From Actinomycetota bacterium (GTDB taxonomy: Bacteria; Actinomycetota; Acidimicrobiia; Acidimicrobiales; CADCSY01), in NCBI GenBank assembly GCA_016178435.1, contig JACOTK010000298.1:1-5837 (forward strand): a stretch of DNA of 5,837 bases, in the 5' to 3' direction. Below are positions 1-4,974 of the stretch, one piece after another. Made by a program: the position numbers and the translations under genes. Position 1 is the first letter of the stretch; every line of letters begins with the position of its first letter. The notes under the pieces were generated by a model. The model made no database searches. It was not told the DNA's origin and worked only from the letters and a program-made list of their open reading frames with translations.

Positions 1-114
1 ACCGGGAGCGACGTGCCGGCGGAGCTCGTCGACTCGACGCGTTCGTCTGCAGCGTTCCGATTGCGGCCTACCTCGTCGCAGCTTTGGCGCGGTAGGACCG
101 ATGGGCGGCAGGCG
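1..114 (+). other. 5' edge of window, coding status unresolved
   Basis: This stretch precedes my preferred start of the oxidoreductase gene. The oxidoreductase frame is open through the left edge and has a GTG at 13, so the protein could begin there or further upstream, but the extra residues are Ser/Arg-rich and resemble no part of the family. Another frame (from base 3) ends at TAG 93-95 with a hydrophobic stretch and could be the tail of an upstream gene. A third ends at TGA 116-118, overlapping the ATG at 115. Third-position GC does not settle the matter: it is somewhat higher in the oxidoreductase frame. I cannot decide without upstream sequence. Confidence 0.3.
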
Positions 115-1761
115 ATGAGCGAATCGTCGAGGTCGCCAAATCGCGCCGAAGGCGCAGGCACCGGGACCGATCCCGGCAGACTGGCCCCCGGGATCACTGC
201 CGGTCTCCTGGCTGCCGGGGGCGGCTTGGCCGTGGGGGAGTTGGTGGCGGGCTTCGATGCCGGTGCGCGTTCACCGCTTGCGGTGATCGGCGATCGCATC
301 ATCGATCTCGTGCCCCTCGCCGTCGAGCGCTGGGCCGTCGATCTGTTCGGCACGGGCGACAAGGCGGCGCTGCTGGTTGGCATGGCGCTTGCGCTCACGA
401 TCATCAGCGCGGGTGTCGGTGTCCGCACCCTTCGTTCCCGTCGGGCCGTCGAGGGCATGATCGCGGCGGTGCTTCTCGGCGTCCTGGGTGCGGCGATCGG
501 CATCACCGGTCGCCAAGGGGGGCCCGCAAGGGCGTGGCCGAGCCTCGTGGCCGGGGTCGCCGGGGCAATCGTGTTGTGGGTCTTCCATCGACAGGCTGTC
601 CGCGATGGCTCTGGGCAGGTTGTCGGCGGGGCTCCTTCGCAGGGAGTCGTCAGCCGCGTCCTGTCGACCACCGCGGACGGCGACGTGGACCGTCGTCGCT
701 TTCTCGTCCTGTCCGGGGCCATCGGAGCATCGGCCGTTGCCGTCGGCGGCATCGGTCGTCTTCTCCAGAGCCGGTCTCAGGTTGCCGCCGAGCGAGCAGC
801 GCTGGTGTTGCCGAGTCCGAGGAATCGTCTCCCCCCGCTTCCTCCCGACCCGGCGCGAACCGTGCCGGGGCTGTCGACCTTCATCACCCCGCAGAATCGC
901 TTCTACCGCATCGATACGGCCTTTGTGACGCCCAGGGTCTCGATCGACGACTGGCAGCTCACCGTGACGGGGATGGTCCGAAAGCCTCTCACCTTGAGCT
1001 TCGACGATCTCTTGGCACGGCCGCTGATCGAGACCGACGTGACCATTGCCTGTGTCTCCAACGAGGTGGGCGGCGGCCTGGTCGGCAATGCTCGATGGCT
1101 GGGGGCTCGCCTGGATGATCTCCTCGAGGAGGCGGGCATCGAGCCCGATGCAGACCAGATCGTGGGTCGATCGGTCGACGGTTGGACGGGCGGCTTTCCC
1201 GTCGAGGTGCTCGACGGACGTGACGGCATCATCGCGGTGGCCATGAACGGCGAGCCCCTCTCCCCAAGACACGGCTACCCGGCCCGACTCGTCGTTCCCG
1301 GGCTGTACGGCTACGTGTCGGCGACCAAGTGGCTGAGCCGGATCGAGCTCACCCGCTTCGATCGCTTCGAGGGCTACTGGGTTCCCCGGGGATGGTCGGC
1401 TCGTGGTCCGATCAAGCTGCAGTCGCGCATCGACACTCCTCGTGCCTACAGGACCATTGACGCGGTCACGACCCCGATTGCCGGTGTTGCATGGGCCCCA
1501 CCCGTGGGCATCGGCCGCGTCGACGTCCGCGTCGATGACGGTCCCTGGCAGGCGGCGACCCTGGGTCCCGAGCATGTCTCGACCACGTGGCGTCAGTGGT
1601 GGCTGTCATGGGACCCGGCTCCGGGGAGTCATGTCATCCAGTGCCGAGCGACCGATGCGACGGGTGCGCCCCAGACCGAGAAACGTCGAGACGTGGTCCC
1701 CGACGGGGCGACCGGGCTGCACACGATCACCGTCCCGGTGCGATCGCGTTCGGGCCCGTGA
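115..1761 (+). CDS. Membrane-anchored molybdopterin-dependent oxidoreductase (sulfite oxidase fold)
   Basis: Predicted 548-residue enzyme of the sulfite oxidase/YedY-like molybdopterin family. The N-terminal third is hydrophobic, with likely membrane segments near residues 24-48, 84-104, 113-132 and 141-157. A twin-arginine motif DRRRFLVLSGAIG (about 192-204) then runs into a fifth hydrophobic stretch, so the catalytic part should face outside. The Moco domain (about 250-445) has the conserved cysteine Mo ligand at C313 (TIACVSNEVGG), followed by the W-x-G-x-x-L-x-x-LL pattern at 328-337 and the GYPARLVVPGLYG block. The C-terminal 450-540 matches the Mo-co dimerisation domain (IAGVAWAPPVGI, TWRQWWLSWD, RATDATG). 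ATG 115 is preferred over GTG 13 because the added 34 residues look non-coding; the Shine-Dalgarno (GGCAGGCG) is weak. No heme or YedZ-type partner gene is visible, so substrate and electron acceptor are unknown. The family call is firm, the role is not. Confidence 0.9.
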   Translation: MSESSRSPNRAEGAGTGTDPGRLAPGITAGLLAAGGGLAVGELVAGFDAGARSPLAVIGDRIIDLVPLAVERWAVDLFGTGDKAALLVGMALALTIISAGVGVRTLRSRRAVEGMIAAVLLGVLGAAIGITGRQGGPARAWPSLVAGVAGAIVLWVFHRQAVRDGSGQVVGGAPSQGVVSRVLSTTADGDVDRRRFLVLSGAIGASAVAVGGIGRLLQSRSQVAAERAALVLPSPRNRLPPLPPDPARTVPGLSTFITPQNRFYRIDTAFVTPRVSIDDWQLTVTGMVRKPLTLSFDDLLARPLIETDVTIACVSNEVGGGLVGNARWLGARLDDLLEEAGIEPDADQIVGRSVDGWTGGFPVEVLDGRDGIIAVAMNGEPLSPRHGYPARLVVPGLYGYVSATKWLSRIELTRFDRFEGYWVPRGWSARGPIKLQSRIDTPRAYRTIDAVTTPIAGVAWAPPVGIGRVDVRVDDGPWQAATLGPEHVSTTWRQWWLSWDPAPGSHVIQCRATDATGAPQTEKRRDVVPDGATGLHTITVPVRSRSGP

Positions 1762-1779
1762 GGCTCCCATTGGTGGTCC

Positions 1780-2331
1780 GTGGCGGGTAGCCTCGCTGTT
1801 GTGGATGACAAGCTCGGCTCCGTACTCGACCCGGCTTATGTCGCAGGCTTGGCCGACCTGACGATGGATGAGCTTCGCGCCCGGCGTGCCGTTTGCCAGT
1901 CCCTCGAGGGGGTGATGTCGTTTCGTCGGCGGATGGCCCAGGGACGACTCGACATCGTTGGCGCGGAGTGGCGCCGTCGGGAGATGGGCGAGGAGTCGCT
2001 CGACAGCGCAGGCTCGGTCGCCCAACTGCCCGACGTCCTTTCCGAGGGGTTCGTGCAACGATCGGGTGCGCGGGCAGCAGCGGTCATCGACCCGGACGAG
2101 GCGGCCATGGACACCAAGGAGCTCGACGCCATCGTGGGCCCAGGGGTGCTGGCGTCGCTGGCCGGCTTGTCGGATGATGAACTCAAGGAGCAGATCAGGC
2201 GCCTTTCGGCCTACGAGCAGGAGCTCTCGGAACATCGTCGTGTTCTGCATGAGCGCCTCGATGCCTTTCAGGCGGAGATCACCCGTCGTTATCAAAGTGG
2301 CGAGGCATCCGTTGACAGCCTTCTTTCATGA
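1780..2331 (+). CDS. rsiG: RsiG-like c-di-GMP-binding anti-sigma factor
   Basis: A 183-residue, mostly helical, charged protein without membrane segments. Residues 43-58 (EGVMSFRRRMAQGRLD) fit exactly E-x3-S-x2-R-x3-Q-x3-D, the c-di-GMP-binding motif of Streptomyces RsiG (E43, S47, R50, Q54, D58). Residues 146-161 repeat it with His at the Gln position (E146, S150, R153, H157, D161). Residues 12-72 and 115-175 align without gaps, about 21 of 61 identical, so the protein is an internal duplication. In Streptomyces, RsiG folds as an antiparallel helical pair that binds a c-di-GMP dimer and then sequesters sigma WhiG. I infer the same job here; the sigma gene is not in the window. The start is GTG 1780, or GTG 1801 with the GGGTAG at 1785-1790 as a possible ribosome site. 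Both keep the first repeat whole. The gene starts 18 bp after the oxidoreductase and lies 50 bp before xre, so co-transcription is plausible. It would usually be annotated as hypothetical. Confidence 0.8.
   Translation: MAGSLAVVDDKLGSVLDPAYVAGLADLTMDELRARRAVCQSLEGVMSFRRRMAQGRLDIVGAEWRRREMGEESLDSAGSVAQLPDVLSEGFVQRSGARAAAVIDPDEAAMDTKELDAIVGPGVLASLAGLSDDELKEQIRRLSAYEQELSEHRRVLHERLDAFQAEITRRYQSGEASVDSLLS
1813..1995 (+). repeat. Internal protein repeat A of RsiG-like protein
   Basis: Encodes residues 12-72, which align gap-free with residues 115-175. The shared pattern is L-x5-P-x3-A-x-LA-x-L, then DEL, then the E/S/R/D ligand motif and a common AE-x2-RR ending. This copy has the canonical motif with Q54. 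Confidence 0.75.
2122..2304 (+). repeat. Internal protein repeat B of RsiG-like protein
   Basis: Encodes residues 115-175, the partner of residues 12-72. It carries the second ligand motif with H157 where the family motif has Gln, and ends in ITRRYQSGEA. The duplication is ancient at DNA level (only the protein alignment is clear), so it is not a recent tandem duplication. Confidence 0.75.
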
Positions 2332-2349
2332 GGATCGTGGTTGATCGGG

Positions 2350-2364
2350 CCGGCCGCGCGCCGG
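2350..2364 (+). other. Small GC hairpin between rsiG-like gene and xre
   Basis: CCGGC at 2350-2354 pairs perfectly with GCCGG at 2360-2364 around a 5-nt loop, just upstream of the xre ribosome site. It has no T-tract. It is short enough to be chance in DNA this GC-rich. Confidence 0.2.
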
Positions 2365-2367
2365 ATC

Positions 2368-2384
2368 GGAAGGTGATGTAGTTG
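2368..2384 (+). promoter_or_regulatory. Ribosome binding site deciding the TTG start of xre
   Basis: GGAAGG at 2368-2373 sits 8 nt before TTG 2382, an ideal spacing. The in-frame ATG at 2376-2378 is only 2 nt from the Shine-Dalgarno and is followed at once by TAG (2379-2381), so it cannot be the start. The next in-frame ATG (2442) would remove the first helix of the DNA-binding domain. TTG is therefore the only workable start. Confidence 0.75.
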
Positions 2385-2864
2385 GACTCCCGCCTCGGTG
2401 AGCTGGGCTCGTTCATCCGTGAGCAACGCCAGGACGTCCGCATGTCGCTGCGCAAGCTCTCGGAGGTCGCCGGCATCTCCAACCCGTACCTGAGCCAGAT
2501 CGAACGGGGTCTGCGCAAGCCGTCGGCCGAGATCCTCCAACAGATCGCCAAGGCGCTCAGCCTGTCGGCGGAGACGCTGTACGTGCGCGCCGGGATTCTC
2601 GAGGAGCGCGAGGGCGGTGACGATTTTACGGCCGTGCTCTTCGGCGACCATCGGTTGACCTCGGAGCAGAAGCAGGTGCTGTTACGGGTGTATCAGTCCT
2701 TCGTTCTGCAAAACGGTGGCGAGGCGATGACCACCGATCTGCGCCCGGTTGCCGACGACCAGGCCGACGACCAGCCCGACGACCAGGCCGACGACCAGCC
2801 CGACGACCAGCCCGACGACCATCGGCCCGACGACCAGGGGGACGGCCGGTCCGACGTGGGTTGA
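2382..2864 (+). CDS. XRE-family helix-turn-helix transcriptional regulator with acidic repeat tail
   Basis: A 160-residue cytoplasmic DNA-binding protein. Residues about 8-66 form a Cro/C1-type helix-turn-helix (LGSFIREQR, then LRKLSEVAGISNPYLSQIER with the recognition helix at about 33-45, then the PSAEILQQIAKALS helix). Residues 92-110 (LTSEQKQVLLRVYQSFVLQ) resemble the short helical extension that follows this domain in actinobacterial single-domain XRE proteins, of which mycobacterial Rv0474 is an example I recall. Residues 124-152 are a repeat of (A/P)DDQ units, strongly acidic and probably disordered, which is not a usual part of the family. The start is TTG with a good Shine-Dalgarno. 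It lies 50 bp downstream of the RsiG-like gene, in the same direction. Its targets cannot be read from the sequence; self-regulation or control of the following mshA is possible but not shown. Confidence 0.9.
   Translation: MDSRLGELGSFIREQRQDVRMSLRKLSEVAGISNPYLSQIERGLRKPSAEILQQIAKALSLSAETLYVRAGILEEREGGDDFTAVLFGDHRLTSEQKQVLLRVYQSFVLQNGGEAMTTDLRPVADDQADDQPDDQADDQPDDQPDDHRPDDQGDGRSDVG
2751..2837 (+). repeat. 12-bp tandem repeat (minisatellite) inside xre
   Basis: Seven copies of a 12-bp unit, gccgacgaccag or cccgacgaccag. Six are contiguous (2751-2822, the sixth ending in cat), then a 3-bp CGG insertion, then one more copy at 2826-2837. The unit is a multiple of three, so a change in copy number lengthens or shortens the (A/P)DDQ tail without a frameshift. 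Confidence 0.9.
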
Positions 2865-2906
2865 GATCCCCGGGATCAGCCGACGGCGTTCGTATCGGTT
2901 CGCCGT
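2865..2906 (+). terminator. Possible weak hairpins after xre
   Basis: Directly after the xre stop, GATCCC (2865-2870) and GGGATC (2872-2877) form a near-perfect palindrome around one C. Further on, ACGGCG (2883-2888) pairs with CGCCGT (2901-2906) across a 12-nt loop. Neither is followed by a T-tract, so termination is uncertain. The second arm touches the putative mshA -35, so it could instead be an operator. Confidence 0.25.
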
Positions 2907-2934
2907 GACGAAAATCTGACCGGATTGGTAGGGT
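2905..2934 (+). promoter_or_regulatory. Putative mshA promoter
   Basis: GTGACG at 2905-2910 (four central bases match the TTGACA consensus) and TAGGGT at 2929-2934 (fits the actinobacterial TAnnnT -10) are 18 bp apart. Transcription would begin near 2941, almost at the GTG 2943 start codon. The GGTAGGG in the same place (2927-2933) could also be read as a ribosome site, so the call is tentative. Confidence 0.4.
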
Positions 2935-2942
2935 ATGAAGCC

Positions 2943-4271
2943 GTGCGTCGTCTGGCGGTGATCTCGTTTCACACGTCGCCACTGCAACAGCCCGGAGTCG
3001 GGGACAGTGGCGGTCTCAACGTCTACGTGCGCGAGCTGGTCTCATCCCTCGCACAGGCCGGTGTCGCCTGTGATGTCTACACTCGTACCTGGGAAGCGGA
3101 CCTTGCTTCCGAGGTCATCGTCGAGCCCGGTTTTCGCGTCGTGCACATCGATGCGGGGCCGAGGGCCGAACTCGACAAGGAAGATCTGTTGTCCCTGGTC
3201 CCGTCCTTCACCGCCGGGGTGATCGACCATATTCGTGCGACCGGTGAAGCCGACGCGGTGCATGCCCACTACTGGCTGTCGGGCATCGTGGGCCACACCG
3301 TCAAACACGAGCTGGGCATGCCGCTCCTGTCGACGTTCCACACGCTCGCCCGGGTGAAGGCGCAGCTGTCGGGGCCCGAATCCGAGGCTCGTGAGCAGGC
3401 CGAGTCGATGGTGATTGGTTGCAGCGATGCCATCCTGGCCAACAGCATCGAGGAGGCCGGGGAGTTGCAGCGCCACTACGGGGCCGCCGTGGATCGCATC
3501 GAGGTCGTTCCCCCGGGCGTCGATCATGCATTTTTCTCCCCGGGCGATCGGGACGGGGCTCGTGTTGCATTGGGTTGGCGCGCACATGGTGTCCACGAGG
3601 GAACCGATCGGTCCCGTCGTCACGCAGCGGTTCGTACCGCGCCAGGCCTGATCGATCTCACCCGCATGTCCGACGCAGGTGGTCTCGGTGCTCCGCAGCA
3701 TCCCGTGCTGCTCTTCGTCGGGCGCATCCAACCTCTCAAGGGGGTTGACGTTGCCGTTCGCACGCTGGCCGAGCTGGGTCGTCCCGACGCCGAGCTGGTG
3801 ATTCTCGGTGGCCCGAGTGGCCCCGAGGGCTTGGCCGAGCTCGCCCGTGTGCATGAGCTGGTGTCTGCCCTGGGTCTCGAGAGCCAGGTGCGCTTCGTCG
3901 AGCCCCAGCCCCATCATCTGCTCTCGACGTGGTACCGGGCAGCCGACGTGGTGCTCGTGCCGAGTCGAACCGAATCCTTCGGCCTGGTCGCGCTCGAGGC
4001 CTCGGCATGCGGAACCCCGCTTGTCGTCGCGTCCGTCGGCGGCCTGCAAACCCTGGTGGACCATGGGGTGAACGGCTTTCTCGTCGAGAGCCGTTCACCG
4101 ATCGACTACGCCCGCCACGTTGCGACGTTGCTCGACGATCGCGACAGGGCACAGGCGATGGGCGCAGGTGGAGCGCTGCGGGCGCGTGACTACACCTGGT
4201 CGATGGCGGCGGGACGTATCCGACGCATCCACGCCGACCTCACGGAGCGGGTCCTGGTCGAATGCCGCTAA
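2943..4271 (+). CDS. mshA: MshA-like D-inositol-3-phosphate glycosyltransferase (mycothiol synthesis)
   Basis: A 442-residue GT-B glycosyltransferase, family 4. MshA transfers GlcNAc from UDP-GlcNAc to 1L-myo-inositol-1-phosphate, the first step of mycothiol synthesis, in the cytoplasm. Seen here: HTSP (10-13), GDSGGLNVYV (20-29), HYWLSG (109-114), VGRIQPLKG (259-267) and the E-x7-E motif (E344, E352) in ESFGLVALEASACGTP. Compared from memory with Corynebacterium MshA, the inositol-phosphate ligands appear kept as K79, Y110, T134 and R150, and the nucleotide-sugar pair as R261 and K266. This favours MshA over other GT4 enzymes. The linker at about 212-252 is some 30 residues longer than in that homologue. 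I chose GTG 2943 (first residues RRLAVISFHTSP fit the family N-terminus) over TTG 2925, which lacks a ribosome site. The end overlaps the next gene by 10 bp. Confidence 0.85.
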   Translation: MRRLAVISFHTSPLQQPGVGDSGGLNVYVRELVSSLAQAGVACDVYTRTWEADLASEVIVEPGFRVVHIDAGPRAELDKEDLLSLVPSFTAGVIDHIRATGEADAVHAHYWLSGIVGHTVKHELGMPLLSTFHTLARVKAQLSGPESEAREQAESMVIGCSDAILANSIEEAGELQRHYGAAVDRIEVVPPGVDHAFFSPGDRDGARVALGWRAHGVHEGTDRSRRHAAVRTAPGLIDLTRMSDAGGLGAPQHPVLLFVGRIQPLKGVDVAVRTLAELGRPDAELVILGGPSGPEGLAELARVHELVSALGLESQVRFVEPQPHHLLSTWYRAADVVLVPSRTESFGLVALEASACGTPLVVASVGGLQTLVDHGVNGFLVESRSPIDYARHVATLLDDRDRAQAMGAGGALRARDYTWSMAAGRIRRIHADLTERVLVECR

Positions 4272-4738
4272 CGGTCGTGCCACCAGCGTCCGCCGCCGAG
4301 CTCGATGCGCTCGAGGAGCGCATCGACGCCTGGTTGCGCAAGGAGCTCGACGAGAACCCGGTGATGGTCGCGGTCGATCGAGGTGAGCCGGGTGAGCGGC
4401 GTTGGTACGTGCGTCTCGTGGGCGAGGAGAAGGACTTCACCACGCTTTGGTTCCGTCTGGCGCAGCGATCGTTGCATGTCGAGACCTATGTGATGCCTGC
4501 ACCCGAGGAGAACGAGGCGGACTTCTACTCGCACCTGTTGCGGCGCAACCTGACCATGCACGGGCTGTCGTTTGCGATAGGTGGCGAGAACGCGGTCTAC
4601 CTGGTCGGGCGGCTTCCGCTCGAGTCGTTCGACGTCGAACAGCTCGATCAGGTCATCGGCTCGGCCTACCTGTACGTCGAGCAGTACTTTCGACCGGCGC
4701 TGCGCATCGGCTTCGCATCCCGTTTCTCGGGACGGTGA
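4262..4738 (+). CDS. YbjN domain-containing protein
   Basis: A 158-residue cytoplasmic protein of the YbjN family (fold like type III secretion chaperones). The pattern is typical: an N-terminal helix (ELDALEERIDAWLRKELDE), a beta-rich middle with RRWYVRLVGEEKDFTTLWF and HVETYVMPAP, then FYSHLLRRNLTMHGLSFAI, ENAVYLVGRLPLE and a C-terminal helix with AYLYVEQYFRPALRIGF. Its molecular function is not established. ATG 4262 lies inside the last codons of mshA (mshA stop at 4269-4271), so translation is probably coupled. In mycobacteria a YbjN gene (Rv0487) also follows mshA (Rv0486), as I recall, so the pairing is conserved across actinobacteria and suggests a link to mycothiol or to regulating the upstream enzyme. 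That link is inference. Confidence 0.85.
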   Translation: MPLTVVPPASAAELDALEERIDAWLRKELDENPVMVAVDRGEPGERRWYVRLVGEEKDFTTLWFRLAQRSLHVETYVMPAPEENEADFYSHLLRRNLTMHGLSFAIGGENAVYLVGRLPLESFDVEQLDQVIGSAYLYVEQYFRPALRIGFASRFSGR

Positions 4739-4756
4739 AACACTCGAATTGTATAT

Positions 4757-4787
4757 TGTGTTGTTTCATGTCATTCTAAACAACACA
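4757..4787. repeat. Perfect 10-bp inverted repeat in AT-rich patch
   Basis: TGTGTTGTTT (4757-4766) and AAACAACACA (4778-4787) are exact reverse complements around an 11-nt spacer. The surrounding 4741-4786 is roughly one-third G+C, in sharp contrast with the genes. It could be an RNA hairpin just downstream of the YbjN gene or a dyad protein-binding site. No T-tract follows on either strand. Confidence 0.6.
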
Positions 4788-4845
4788 GGCGGGACCGCGG
4801 CACCTTCGTTCGGGGAAGTACGAATGGGGCTGCGGTCCCCCCTGT
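4785..4845 (+). terminator. GC-rich hairpin, probable terminator of mshA-ybjN
   Basis: Bases 4785-4798 pair with 4832-4845 with one mismatch (4790/4840); the inner 8 bp (GGGACCGC/GCGGTCCC) are perfect. The 33-nt loop holds a further small hairpin, TTCGT (4805-4809) with ACGAA (4820-4824). There is no T-tract, which is common for GC-rich actinobacterial terminators. The left arm shares 3 nt with the upstream inverted repeat, so the two hairpins compete. Confidence 0.45.
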
Positions 4846-4974
4846 TGCCTTCGGACGCCTGACCGACTCCGGCCTCGCTGCGCCCAAAGATTCCTCATGG
4901 TCTATTGCTGTTGTGTTACGGTTTCGACGGCCAGACCCGCCGGCGGGACCTACATGGGGAGATCCTGAGACCGA

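Larger units (their letters stand above)
4739..4974. other. Intergenic region between ybjN and M23 peptidase gene
   Basis: This 236-bp gap has no convincing gene on either strand. It holds the AT-rich dyad (4757-4787), the GC hairpin (4785-4845), an alternative pairing of CAGGCG (4786-4791) with CGCCTG (4856-4861), a perfect 12-bp palindrome CCCGCCGGCGGG (4936-4947), and a four-codon reading frame ATG GGG AGA TCC TGA (4954-4968). TACGGT at 4917-4922 fits a TAnnnT -10 for the peptidase gene, but I see no good -35. I recognise no riboswitch, tRNA or tmRNA. Confidence 0.5.

Noticed and set aside
3..95. C-terminal fragment of an upstream gene ending at TAG 93-95
   Set aside because: Only 30 codons are visible, with no motif, and the oxidoreductase frame has comparable or higher third-position GC over the same bases; recorded as unresolved rather than as a gene.
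271..1575. Long open frame on the minus strand (434 codons) opposite the oxidoreductase gene
   Set aside because: The + strand frame has clear domain matches throughout. The minus-strand product is Arg/Asp/His/Gly-rich with no recognisable motif, typical of antisense frames in high-GC DNA.
2751..2837. CRISPR-like array
   Set aside because: Units are 12 bp, directly adjacent with no spacers, and in the reading frame of xre; this is a minisatellite.
2682..2987. Minus-strand frame with a repetitive VGLVVGLVVG hydrophobic stretch that looks like a membrane protein
   Set aside because: The apparent repeat is just the reverse reading of the 12-bp tandem repeat in xre.
3042..4064. Long open frame on the minus strand (340 codons) opposite mshA
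   Set aside because: It lies fully over conserved GT4 motifs on the + strand and its product has no coherent hydrophobic core or motif.
4920..4928. GGTTTCGAC resembling the 5' region of tmRNA
   Set aside because: No matching 3' acceptor half, tag reading frame or pseudoknots are present and the peptidase gene begins soon after.
4848..4974. c-di-AMP (ydaO-type) riboswitch upstream of the cell-wall hydrolase gene
   Set aside because: Such riboswitches precede some actinobacterial wall hydrolases, but I could not find the conserved ydaO core in this leader.
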